Assembly (NCBI RefSeq): GCF_021390195.1
Contig: NZ_CP090003.1
Coordinates: 1,352,001 to 1,416,000 of the forward strand
DNA from: Flagellimonas sp. CMM7
GTDB taxonomy: Bacteria > Bacteroidota > Bacteroidia > Flavobacteriales > Flavobacteriaceae
Length of the DNA stretch: 64,000 bases
Direction: 5' to 3'
Shown: positions 46,088-54,751 of the stretch, one piece after another
How the letters are laid out: every line of letters starts with the position of its first letter
Position numbering within the stretch: the first letter of the stretch is position 1
Position numbers and translations under genes: made by a program
Notes under the pieces: generated by a model
Seen by the model: the letters and a program-made list of their open reading frames with translations, nothing else
Databases searched by the model: none
What the model was told of the DNA's origin: nothing

Positions 46088-46552
46088 TTAACGCAATTGG
46101 AACATAGCCTCTACTTCAACGGGAATGTTGTCTGGCAACATCATTCCAACTGCGCTTCTAACTCCAATTCCATTTTCCTTTCCGAATACATCAGCCATAA
46201 GCTCGCTGAACCCATTTACAACATAGGGTTGTCTTCCAAAATCCGGGGTTGAATTGACCATCCCTAGAACTTTGACCACGCGTTTAATTTTATCCAAACT
46301 GCCAAAATGTGTCTGAATGGTAGACAGCATCGTTAATCCAACTTGGCGAGCTGCCAATTTAGCCTGATCTTCATTTAGGTCATCTCCAGCGCGACCTACC
46401 ATTAAAGTTCCATCCAAATTAATAGGTCCCTGTCCAGAAATGTACAGAAAATTATCCACCACCAATAGTGGCTTATAAACTCCTAAGGGTTTAGGAGCAG
46501 GTGGAAATTGAAGCCCTAATTCTTTTATTCTTTCTGAAGGTAAATTATCCAT
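46088..46552 (-). CDS. RidA-family protein
   Basis: About 154 residues from the ATG at 46552; longer frames upstream only read through the permease gene end. The protein belongs to the RidA/YjgF group with an atypical N-terminal extension (ERIKELGLQFPPAPKPLG) followed by LYISGQGPI and the closing VEVEAMFQLR. RidA proteins hydrolyse reactive enamines and imines released by PLP enzymes acting on amino acids. The usual catalytic Arg in the classic position (IRTTV) is not evident, so this is one of the divergent subgroups. Located between the dipeptidase and the permease genes. Confidence 0.88.
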   Translation of the reverse strand: MDNLPSERIKELGLQFPPAPKPLGVYKPLLVVDNFLYISGQGPINLDGTLMVGRAGDDLNEDQAKLAARQVGLTMLSTIQTHFGSLDKIKRVVKVLGMVNSTPDFGRQPYVVNGFSELMADVFGKENGIGVRSAVGMMLPDNIPVEVEAMFQLR

Positions 46553-46563
46553 AATACTAAAAA

Positions 46564-47877
46564 TTAAATAAACATATTCAACGTTAACACTCCTAATAAT
46601 CCAATCACACCCACCAAAGTTTCCATGACCGTCCATGTGGACAAGGTTTCTTTGACTGTAAGATTGAAATATTCTTTGAACATCCAAAAACCAGTGTCGT
46701 TCACATGGGACAACATTAGACTTCCTGAACCAATGGCCAATACCATAAGTTCTGTATTAACGCCTGTTCCCGATGCTAATGGAAGTACAATACCAGCAGC
46801 CGTTAATCCCGCAACGGTTGCAGATCCAACACAAACTCTAATGGCCGTCGCTATTAACCAGGCTAAAACCAAAGGGGATACACTAGAGCCTTTTAATAAG
46901 TCTGCGATATAATTGCTTACGCCACTATCTACCAGCACTTCTTTTAGCGCCCCAGCTCCAGCAATGATCAATAGAATCATAGTGATACTGGATACTGAGC
47001 TGGATAGAGAATCCATAACTGCTCCCATTTTTTTGCCTCTTGAAAAACCCAAAGTATAAATCGCTACCAATACTGAGATTAACATTGCAATGACTGGGTT
47101 CCCCAAGAAGACAAGAATAGTTTTAACGCTACTCTCTTGCATAAATTGATCTACAGCAATGGATAGACCTATTAACAATATAGGTAGCAAAGCAGTCAAC
47201 ACACTGACCATTACACTGGGCAGATGTTCATCTTTTATAACAACGGGGTTGTAAAATTCCTTTAAAGGCTTTGCCTCAATTTTTTTTATTGTTCGTGCAA
47301 AAAGTGGGCCTGCGATAATGATTGCAGGAATTGCTATAACAATACCATATATGATGGTTTTTCCGATATTGGCATTAAACATGGCGGCAATAGCGGTTGG
47401 TGCAGGGTGTGGCGGCAGGTATCCATGGGTTACGGACAAAGATGTGAGCATAGGCAATCCAACATATAATAATGGAAAACCTGTTGACATGGCAATGGTA
47501 AATACCAAAGGAATTAATATTACAAAGCCAACAGAATAAAACATTGGAATACCTACAATAAACCCAGTTAAAACCACTGCCCATTGTACATATTTAACTC
47601 CAAAAGCTTCTACCAATTTTGTAGTGATTTGCTGCGCCGCACCACTATCTGCAACTAGTTTTCCCAACATTGCTCCCAGACCTAAGATCAAGACCAAAAA
47701 ACCAAGTGTATTACCAATGCCCGTCTGAATGGATTTAACAAGACCTTCTAAATTCATGTTTTGGGATATTCCCACAAACAAGGAAACAATTATAAAAGAA
47801 AGGAAGGCGTTGAGTTTAAATTTTGCGATGAGTAGAAACAATAGCAATATTCCTAATACAACAAAAACAATGGGCAT
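46564..47877 (-). CDS. GntP-family proton symporter
   Basis: A 437-residue protein with about 12 membrane helices and GntP/gluconate-permease landmarks (FIVGIPMFYSVGFVILIPLVF, GYLPPHPAPTAIAAMF, SGSLMLSHVNDTGFW). Members carry gluconate, D-serine or related small acids with protons. The company of M19 dipeptidase and RidA suggests a D-amino acid or related substrate more than a sugar acid. This is inference. It is the first gene of the operon. Confidence 0.92.
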   Translation of the reverse strand: MPIVFVVLGILLLFLLIAKFKLNAFLSFIIVSLFVGISQNMNLEGLVKSIQTGIGNTLGFLVLILGLGAMLGKLVADSGAAQQITTKLVEAFGVKYVQWAVVLTGFIVGIPMFYSVGFVILIPLVFTIAMSTGFPLLYVGLPMLTSLSVTHGYLPPHPAPTAIAAMFNANIGKTIIYGIVIAIPAIIIAGPLFARTIKKIEAKPLKEFYNPVVIKDEHLPSVMVSVLTALLPILLIGLSIAVDQFMQESSVKTILVFLGNPVIAMLISVLVAIYTLGFSRGKKMGAVMDSLSSSVSSITMILLIIAGAGALKEVLVDSGVSNYIADLLKGSSVSPLVLAWLIATAIRVCVGSATVAGLTAAGIVLPLASGTGVNTELMVLAIGSGSLMLSHVNDTGFWMFKEYFNLTVKETLSTWTVMETLVGVIGLLGVLTLNMFI

Positions 47878-48152
47878 AAATTTTGGTTATTGGTCGATTA
47901 TAAATGTAATGATTCAGGAACAAAAAACCACCAACAACCCAATATAGATTGCTATCAAAAAAGGCGAATATTGTGATGTTTATTAAATAATATTCTTTTC
48001 AAAGATTAAAAAACCATCAACCAATTAATGATATTAGCCGAAAGCCTATATTACCTTGAATAAAAAAATAAGGTTCTTATTGAGTACACCCGCATAAACC
48101 CTTCAACAAAAACCGAAGGTTTTTCAGCAAAACAATACCTTTTAAAAAAATG

Positions 48153-51110
48153 TCACTTGACCGCGACATACTCTGAAGGGGAACAACCAAAGTACTGCTT
48201 AAAACAAGTGGAGAAATACGCTGGTTGATTAAACCCAACGGTGTATCCAATCTCTGAGATATTCACACCTCCATCTTTTAGAAGTTGAGCTGCAAGCTTT
48301 AGCCGTTGGGCTCTTATAAATTCTGTAGTGGAAAATCCTGTTAGAGCTTTCAACTTCCTATGCAAATGCATTCGACTTAACCCTATCTGATCAGAAAACA
48401 CTTTCGCACTAAAATCTGGATCTGTCAATTGGTCATCAAGTATAATTTGAATTCTTTTAAGCAATAGAGCATCTATGGACGTCAGTTCAATTTCGTGGGG
48501 TTTAAGAAACACTTGTTGACTGAATTTTTCCTGAATGGCTGTTCTGGAGGCAATCAACTTTTCAATAACCACTCTTAATTTTTCTTCCTTAAAGGGTTTT
48601 ATCATATAAGCATCAGCTCCAGTTTTAAGTCCCGCCAGTTCATCTTCTTCAGCAGATTTTGCTGTTAGCAGTACAATTGGAATATGGGACGTTCGCTCAT
48701 CTGCCTTTAGACTGTTACTTAAATAAATTCCATCTTCTACAGGCATCATAATATCAGAAACTATCAAGTCTGGTATTGTCTCAAATGCCACATCCACCCC
48801 TTCTTTTCCATTTTCCGCCTGCAGTACACGATAGTCGTTTTTCAATAATGATTGTATAAAAAGTCTGATTTCTTCATTGTCATCAACTATTAGTAACAAC
48901 GGAAGGGATTCATCATGAGATTGGACTTCTTCCGGTTGAGGGATGATTTCTGTATTGAACTCGGTTCTAGAATTTTCTAAAAGATCACTTGCAGAGGCTA
49001 ATTCTTCCTTAGTAAATGCATTTTTGGATATGGGCAAAGTAACACTGAACCTTAAAGTTCCCCGAGTAGGTTTATCTGCCTTAACTTCTCCATGGGACAA
49101 ATGGGACAACTCTTTTACCAAGGATAATCCTATACCGAATCCTTGATTAACCGAATTATTCTGATAGAAACGGTCAAACAACTTAGGTAGTTCTTTTTCG
49201 GTCAAGTTTTCATTTTCGTTGATAACGCTAATCCGCACCTCATCATTAACAATCTCTGCTTTAAAATCAATGTTACCATTTTTATCGCTGTATTTAAGTG
49301 CGTTTGACAGGAGGTTCCCCACGATTTTTTCTACTAAATCTCGGTCAAACCAAGCTTCATCAGGAAGGTTAATGTCAGTATTGAAGGTTAAGTTTTTGCG
49401 AGCGGATTGATAACTGAAAGGCTCAACGAGGTGTTTGAGAAATAAATCCAGATTTCCTTTTGATAATTTTAGTTTTCTACGTCCGGCCTCAATCTTGGAC
49501 AAATCCAAAAGTTGATCTACCAAACTCAATAACCTATTTGCATTTCGTTGAATTAAACCCAAGTCCGTTTTATCATCTGATGATAATCGCTCTTTTGACA
49601 ATTGATGTGCTACTGGCCCAGAGATAAGGGTAAGCGGAGTGCGGAATTCATGTGAGATATTGGCAAAAAACCTAGATTTGGCAGCTTCTAACTGTCTTAG
49701 CTTATCATTGGTTTTTTGCTTGTTCCTGAAAAGGATGTAGAGTGCTATAACTGCAAGGCCCAAAATTAAAATCCCTGCAATAAAAAGGCTTTTCTCATTT
49801 TTGGATTTTTGTTTTTCCAGCTCTGCTTGCGAGGTAAGCAATTTTATTTCCTGCTCTTTCTTTTCTGTTTGATATTTCTTCTCTAGTTCCTCAACCACCA
49901 AATGGTTTTGAAATCTTCTGATGCTATCCTCTAAAACAGCTCTTTTCTCATAGGCCACAACAGCTGCCTCAAAATCCTTCATTTTCGTATAAGTAGCTAT
50001 CAAACCTTTATACGCTGCCAAAACATTAAGCCCTTCTGATTTGTTATTCTCTAAACCGCTTTTAATTTCAAGCGTTTTGTTATAATACGATATTGCTTTC
50101 CGATATTCTTTTCTAGCACTATAAAGATCCCCCAGTGCTGTGTAATTGGTAGCCAAAAATGTAATCCGTTGTGCGTCTTCTGAAAGTACATTACTTTTTA
50201 AAAGATATTCTTCCGCTTTTCCAATATCTTCCTTTAAATAACAACTGCCCAATCTCATGTATATTTCTGCAAGCATATTCGCATCTTCATATTCCTCATA
50301 AAAGTCTTTAGCCTTTAGTAAATGTTGTATAGAAGTTTTGCAATTACCTTGAAGTTCATAATGAATGCCCAAAGCCGCTTCACCATAATGCACTCCTTCT
50401 TGGTGTCCTAGTTTTTGATAGACATCAATACTCTTTTCTAGGTACTTGACTGCCTGTGAATCTTTGAGTTCAGAATATATGAGACCAATGTTTGAGTATG
50501 CAGCGGCCAAAGATTTATCCAAACTATTTTGGGCGGCGTAGATAGAGTCCAGTTTTAAGTAATAGGTTAGTGCTTCGGGGTATTGCGTGAATTGAAAACT
50601 CCTATTGCCAAGTGCTACATAAATGGAGCTCAGCAGCCGCCAGTCGTCAGTTTCCTTGGCACTTACCAACGCTTTATTGATAAATTTTAAGGAAAGAGAA
50701 TCATTTCGCCAAACATCATAAATAATGGATATTTTTTTATAATTATCAGCCATGTAGGCCTTATTCCCCAGTTTTTCAGCTATGGCAGCAGCAGCTTTGA
50801 TGTGAAATAGCGCACTGTCTAAATTTGACTTTGCAAAGTAGAATCTTCCACTTTGGGAATTATAAAAATAACTCCCCTCTTGATACGAATTTTTTGTTGA
50901 AACCTCTCCAATACGCTTGCGATAAAAGTCGGCAGAATCCAAAGAAGTGTATAAATACGACTCAAAGAGTTCATTTGAAATCTTAACGGTTTCTGCCGTC
51001 CCGACCTTTTGTTTTAACAGTCTTTTTAATGAGTCTATTTGCGGAGTTTCCTGACTCCAACTCAAGGAATACATTAATACTGTAATTAACAGGCAAAGGT
51101 TGGTTTTCAT
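48153..51110 (-). CDS. Hybrid two-component sensor/regulator with TPR, HisKA, REC and AraC domains
   Basis: About 985 residues from the ATG at 51110, which gives a signal peptide (MKTNLCLLITVLMYSLSWSQ); an ATG 11 codons earlier does not. In order: periplasmic TPR region (to about 430), a membrane helix (FIAGILILGLAVIALYILF), a HisKA domain with the phospho-His in SHEFRTPLT, an ATPase domain (FGIGLSLVKELSH), a receiver with phospho-Asp in IVSDIMMPVEDG, and a C-terminal AraC HTH. This puts sensing and DNA binding in one chain. The neighbours do not name its ligand. Secreted-protein genes lie upstream and the permease operon downstream. Confidence 0.95.
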   Translation of the reverse strand: MKTNLCLLITVLMYSLSWSQETPQIDSLKRLLKQKVGTAETVKISNELFESYLYTSLDSADFYRKRIGEVSTKNSYQEGSYFYNSQSGRFYFAKSNLDSALFHIKAAAAIAEKLGNKAYMADNYKKISIIYDVWRNDSLSLKFINKALVSAKETDDWRLLSSIYVALGNRSFQFTQYPEALTYYLKLDSIYAAQNSLDKSLAAAYSNIGLIYSELKDSQAVKYLEKSIDVYQKLGHQEGVHYGEAALGIHYELQGNCKTSIQHLLKAKDFYEEYEDANMLAEIYMRLGSCYLKEDIGKAEEYLLKSNVLSEDAQRITFLATNYTALGDLYSARKEYRKAISYYNKTLEIKSGLENNKSEGLNVLAAYKGLIATYTKMKDFEAAVVAYEKRAVLEDSIRRFQNHLVVEELEKKYQTEKKEQEIKLLTSQAELEKQKSKNEKSLFIAGILILGLAVIALYILFRNKQKTNDKLRQLEAAKSRFFANISHEFRTPLTLISGPVAHQLSKERLSSDDKTDLGLIQRNANRLLSLVDQLLDLSKIEAGRRKLKLSKGNLDLFLKHLVEPFSYQSARKNLTFNTDINLPDEAWFDRDLVEKIVGNLLSNALKYSDKNGNIDFKAEIVNDEVRISVINENENLTEKELPKLFDRFYQNNSVNQGFGIGLSLVKELSHLSHGEVKADKPTRGTLRFSVTLPISKNAFTKEELASASDLLENSRTEFNTEIIPQPEEVQSHDESLPLLLIVDDNEEIRLFIQSLLKNDYRVLQAENGKEGVDVAFETIPDLIVSDIMMPVEDGIYLSNSLKADERTSHIPIVLLTAKSAEEDELAGLKTGADAYMIKPFKEEKLRVVIEKLIASRTAIQEKFSQQVFLKPHEIELTSIDALLLKRIQIILDDQLTDPDFSAKVFSDQIGLSRMHLHRKLKALTGFSTTEFIRAQRLKLAAQLLKDGGVNISEIGYTVGFNQPAYFSTCFKQYFGCSPSEYVAVK

Positions 51111-51303
51111 ACTGCTTAGTGAGGTTACTCTAAAAAGATACAAAAATTGATTTTCTATCAGGCAAATAGAAGACCCATAAAATCTATTCCGTTTTTATAG
51201 TCGTCCTACCCCAAATGAACTGAATAAATCAATGCTAGAGTTAGAACATGTTCGAATATATCGTTCTTAAAATTATGGCGACAAATTTAATAGTGCCAAT
51301 GTA

Positions 51304-51717
51304 TCAACCCCGTGTTTTATCAAGTATAATTATATCTCCACTTGAGTCTGTTAGTGATAACTCACTTGCAGTAATACTATTGATAGTTGCTGAAACAATC
51401 TCAGAACCAAACGTAATTTCCAAAGACGAACCACTTAAGGTATAAGTAGCTGTGGCAGTTTCTTCTAACTCACAAGTCCCCGAATTTTCTTCAAAATTTT
51501 CCTGTACAATTGAACCATCATCATTAAATTGAAGAGAGCCATTTTTTTCACATGCTGAAAAATCGTTCGGTGTTTTGGACTCTAGATACCATTTACCAGA
51601 AGTCAGTAAATTTTCTGTTTTCTGCGTTTCGGATAAGTTGTCATCATCATTATTATCGCTGCACGCGAACGACAAAAATAAAAGACCTAGAATACTAATT
51701 GTTTTTATTGTTTTCAT
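51304..51717 (-). CDS. Lipocalin-like lipoprotein
   Basis: About 137 residues from the ATG at 51717, giving a lipoprotein signal (ISILGLLFLSFAC); upstream frames run through the next gene. After an Asp-rich spacer the mature part reads LLTSGKWYLES, then LQFNDDGSIVQ and TATYTLSGSSLEITFG. This is the compact pattern of Bacteroidetes lipocalin-like (DUF4923/DUF5004-like) lipoproteins with a leading GxW. Ligand unknown. It is 31 bases downstream of the papain-like gene. Confidence 0.78.
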   Translation of the reverse strand: MKTIKTISILGLLFLSFACSDNNDDDNLSETQKTENLLTSGKWYLESKTPNDFSACEKNGSLQFNDDGSIVQENFEENSGTCELEETATATYTLSGSSLEITFGSEIVSATINSITASELSLTDSSGDIIILDKTRG

Positions 51718-51748
51718 AATATATTTCTTAATGGTTATATTTTTCTGG

Positions 51749-53335
51749 TTACCTTCTTGCTGTAAAGGTTCTTTTCCTGTCCGTAAATCGATGTAACAGC
51801 TTGTCGTCATCACCTCTTTTATAAAAGTCTCCGACTGCAGTTGAACCCGTCCGCGCTTCAATTCGAATTGCATTGAGATTCCAATTGTCTCCGCCGGAAC
51901 CACCTCTAAATGTAGTTTGGAGCACTACTTGCGAAATCTCGGATATATTGTAGATGTTGTTGTTAAGGGTTATATCAACCGAGTTTAAACTTCTATCCTT
52001 CCAACGGGTTCCTTTATTTACGTTGTTGATCGTTTGCTTTCTTCCGTTTCTATAATGAACTACAATATTGAGATTATCATTACCTCCTCTTAGGTCATCA
52101 TCACCAGTTCGCATCCACAACCTTAGCTTATCTATTTTCTTTCTGTTAATGGGAGTTCGTTTGCCTCCGGTACCGCCTGTTCTTGGGTTTGATTGAGTAC
52201 GAGCAATTGTGGGCGGATTGGGATTGATAAGTGCTCTAAAAACTTTGTCTTTCCCCGTAAAGCGTTTTAATGGCCCCCCTAATTTTTCATAAATACGCCT
52301 GTTTACATTATACCCCCTAGCATTAATTTTCAACCCATTTAAATTGAAATTGTCATTCCCAGATACCGTATTCAATTGAACTGATTTTATCTTATTTAAA
52401 GCAACTGGTGTTTTAAGGGGAATTGTGATGTACTGCGAATAATTGTCTATCCACTTATTTCCTTTGTTGACATTGTATACCCTTTGAGAAGTAGCACCAT
52501 GATAATTGATGGTAAGGTTTAGATTGTCATTTCCTCCTCGTAAATCGTCTCCTCCCACACCAAATTCAAATACAAGCTCATGTATTTTCCTGTCGTTTGG
52601 ATAATCCGTAAGTGAGATTCTTGCTGGCGATTTAGCTCTATAGTTTCTATCAACAAAATAGGTTCGCCATCTTTTCTTCGGATTCTCCAAATAATAAAAC
52701 GTTTCGTTTTCAAAATTGGGAACCATGGTTTTAATCGCCCCTTTATAATTAGGATCATAAACGTAAATTTTCATTTTACGTTTATAATTACCGTTGGCAA
52801 TATCTTGCGCTGAGCCAAAATCGTAGCCAATGGCCAAAATTTGATGATTGCCAGGATCCGATTCCTCTTCCCCTACACTTTGCATTCCCAATGGGACAGG
52901 AATACCGCGATCTATATAAGAGCGTAACTCGTTAATTCTACTGCCTCTTTTATTCTCAATGCCCCAATTGAAAAACTCACTGTTACGAGCACCATCTGGA
53001 TTGAAACCAATCTCGCCCCATTTGTCCAGGTTTGAAGTGAGCGATGTCACCTGACGATTATATAAATAGCGTTGCAGCGGACTTCCTTCGGTAGGTCTGT
53101 AGCTAGTTTTAGGAATTAATCGGCCTCTTGTGTTGTAATAATCCAAAGCGGAGTATACCATACCCCCGCATAACCCTCCTGTCCTCCAGTCCAAAGCGTC
53201 CACAAAAATGTTTTTAAAGGTATTGTTGAATTTGAATCCATGCTGTTCAGGTTTAAACGAGGTCATCTTTTTAGTTTGACCTATGCCTTGGAATCCAAGC
53301 ACAATTGATCCAAATAGTATAATGAGATTTTTCAT
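51749..53335 (-). CDS. Secreted papain-like protein with two repeated beta domains
   Basis: A 528-residue secreted protein. A signal peptide ends near residue 20. Residues 40-200 resemble a papain-like or C39-like cysteine peptidase: Cys56 in GGLCGGM, His164 in DPGNHQILAIG and Asp194 in YDPNY, a complete triad. Two copies of a beta domain follow, each with GDDLRGGNDNLN (near 262 and 414), an NVNKGxxW turn and N(F/W)NLN, probably Ca-binding or carbohydrate-binding. I know of no named function for this arrangement. It lies between a lipocalin-like lipoprotein and a collagen-like lipoprotein gene, all in one direction. Confidence 0.75.
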   Translation of the reverse strand: MKNLIILFGSIVLGFQGIGQTKKMTSFKPEQHGFKFNNTFKNIFVDALDWRTGGLCGGMVYSALDYYNTRGRLIPKTSYRPTEGSPLQRYLYNRQVTSLTSNLDKWGEIGFNPDGARNSEFFNWGIENKRGSRINELRSYIDRGIPVPLGMQSVGEEESDPGNHQILAIGYDFGSAQDIANGNYKRKMKIYVYDPNYKGAIKTMVPNFENETFYYLENPKKRWRTYFVDRNYRAKSPARISLTDYPNDRKIHELVFEFGVGGDDLRGGNDNLNLTINYHGATSQRVYNVNKGNKWIDNYSQYITIPLKTPVALNKIKSVQLNTVSGNDNFNLNGLKINARGYNVNRRIYEKLGGPLKRFTGKDKVFRALINPNPPTIARTQSNPRTGGTGGKRTPINRKKIDKLRLWMRTGDDDLRGGNDNLNIVVHYRNGRKQTINNVNKGTRWKDRSLNSVDITLNNNIYNISEISQVVLQTTFRGGSGGDNWNLNAIRIEARTGSTAVGDFYKRGDDDKLLHRFTDRKRTFTARR

Positions 53336-53360
53336 TTGATTTATTTTTTGGTTTTGGTTA

Positions 53361-53981
53361 TTAATCTGGAAGGTTGTAAAATGCTTTTACAGCTTCATAA
53401 TCGTTGTAGTCCAATGCTGATTTTCCACTTACATTTATATTGCCCGGGATTATGACATAGCGGAGTCGATTATAGATAATGCCCTCAAACTGTCCAAACG
53501 TATCCCTAGTTTCAAAATCTCGATCATACCTTCTAATGGTTATCCATACATCGCCCGATATCCCTCTAACATTCATTGATCGTGAAATATTTAAAGCTCC
53601 AGTACTTGTACTATATGAGTTCCAAGGAACAAGAAAAGTAGATCCGTTATTGGTAATCCAATAAAAGAGAATTACACCATCATCGTAGTTTTCTCCAAAT
53701 TCCGGGTCCGTAACAGCCATTCGTTTAGCTCTAGGGGTATCAAACTCATTCCATTCTGGAAAGAACCAATCTGAATAAATGACATTGGCATTGCCATCTT
53801 CCCCATCTGCACCAATTGGGCCTTGTTCTCCTTGTTCTCCTTGAATTCCCTGAGAACCATCTTCCCCTGGAACACCTTGAGACCCTTGTGGCCCAACAGC
53901 GCCATCCTCTGCGGAGCATCCTCCCAACCCAATCAATAAAGCGAGCACTAACAGTTTTGAAATTCCATTTAATTTTTTCAT
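53361..53981 (-). CDS. Collagen-like lipoprotein
   Basis: A 206-residue lipoprotein (LLIGLGGC). Residues 27-63 are a short run of Gly-X-Y triplets (GPQGSQGVPGEDGSQGIQ and onward), followed by a roughly 140-residue beta-rich domain with no recognised family. Short collagen-like stalks of this type occur in secreted Bacteroidetes proteins and may trimerise. It precedes the papain-like gene by 25 bases and is likely cotranscribed with it. The promoter should lie in the 346-base region upstream, which contains an inverted and a direct repeat. Confidence 0.85.
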   Translation of the reverse strand: MKKLNGISKLLVLALLIGLGGCSAEDGAVGPQGSQGVPGEDGSQGIQGEQGEQGPIGADGEDGNANVIYSDWFFPEWNEFDTPRAKRMAVTDPEFGENYDDGVILFYWITNNGSTFLVPWNSYSTSTGALNISRSMNVRGISGDVWITIRRYDRDFETRDTFGQFEGIIYNRLRYVIIPGNINVSGKSALDYNDYEAVKAFYNLPD

Positions 53982-54327
53982 AATCAGTGTTTTAATATTA
54001 TAAATTATAGATTAATGGGGGAGTTTCGTACTATTTATTGTTCTACTCAGAAATAGAACAATCACAGAACAGGATAAAAGTAGTTTGAGGTATTTTGGGT
54101 CCTTATTTGATATGTAACATAAGCTTTCGTATATGTAACATGAGGCAATTTTGCAAGCCTTGGAGGTCAGCACAATCGCAAAAAATGTTTGGTATCCTTA
54201 GACCATGGAAGAGTTCCTAAAAAATAGAGCACTATTTTTATTTATAGCTGTTTCTCATTATTTACTATGCATGATTAGCATATTTTTAATAAAAAACTTA
54301 GTTTTAGTGGAAATAAAACATAATCCC
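53982..54327. promoter_or_regulatory. Divergent intergenic region with palindrome and direct repeat
   Basis: This 346-base region separates the collagen-like and YegP-like genes. ATTGTTCTA and TAGAACAAT (54037-54062) form a perfect 9-bp inverted repeat around eight bases. ATATGTAACAT occurs twice (54110-54120 and 54131-54141), exactly 21 bases apart, the two-turn spacing of LytTR-type operators. A plus-strand frame with hydrophobic residues runs in from 54205 but is taken as non-coding leader. Confidence 0.45.
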
Positions 54328-54657
54328 ATGGGTAAATTTGAAATAAAGAAAGATAAATCTGGACAGTTCAGATTTAATTTAAAAGCCAACAACGGCCAAG
54401 TTATTTTAAGTAGCGAGGCATATACTACCAAGCCTGCCTGCGAAAACGGTATTGAGTCCGTAAGAACCAATTCTCAAGATGACAATAGGTTTGACAAAAA
54501 AACTGCAAAAGACGGTAGCCCTTACTTTAACTTAAAAGCTTCCAACGGACAAGTTATTGGAGCAAGTGAAATGTACTCCAGTACATCTGCCATGGAGAAT
54601 GGTGTTGCTTCTGTAAAAAGCAATGCTCCGGATGCTTCAATTGAGGACAATTCATAA
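54328..54657 (+). CDS. YegP/DUF1508-type protein, two tandem repeats
   Basis: About 109 residues from the ATG at 54328. Two copies of the DUF1508 repeat are seen: FEIKKDKSGQFRFNLKANNG then QVILSSEAYTTKPACENGIESV, and FDKKTAKDGSPYFNLKASNG then QVIGASEMYSSTSAMENGVASV. The family is small and cytoplasmic, and its function is unknown. It stands alone, divergent from the secreted-protein genes and followed by a strong terminator. Confidence 0.92.
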   Translation: MGKFEIKKDKSGQFRFNLKANNGQVILSSEAYTTKPACENGIESVRTNSQDDNRFDKKTAKDGSPYFNLKASNGQVIGASEMYSSTSAMENGVASVKSNAPDASIEDNS

Positions 54658-54700
54658 TTGTTTTAAAACATCTCATATAGCAGAATATGATGTAAAAAAC

Positions 54701-54722
54701 AAACGGCCCTATCGGGCCGTTT
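54701..54722 (+). terminator. Intrinsic terminator between converging genes
   Basis: AAACGGCCC and GGGCCGTTT form a perfect 9-bp GC-rich stem with a four-base loop. It lies between the YegP-like gene and the end of the converging cytochrome-domain gene, and is likely to act in both directions. Confidence 0.88.
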
Positions 54723-54751
54723 TCTCTTTATTAAATTTACATACAATCAAG

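Noticed and set aside
46553..46687. N-terminal extension of the RidA protein
   Set aside because: It lies in another frame over the end of the permease gene and has no RidA counterpart.
48095..48125. Hairpin near the end of the hybrid sensor gene as a terminator
   Set aside because: The stem contains a bulge, the loop is long and no clear T-run follows in the right direction.
53809..53910. Short tandem DNA repeat in the collagen-like gene
   Set aside because: The repetition follows Gly-X-Y coding and is not an independent DNA repeat.
54205..54327. Hydrophobic N-terminal extension of the YegP-like protein
   Set aside because: DUF1508 proteins start directly with the repeat, as from the ATG at 54328, and the extension would add an unexpected membrane helix.
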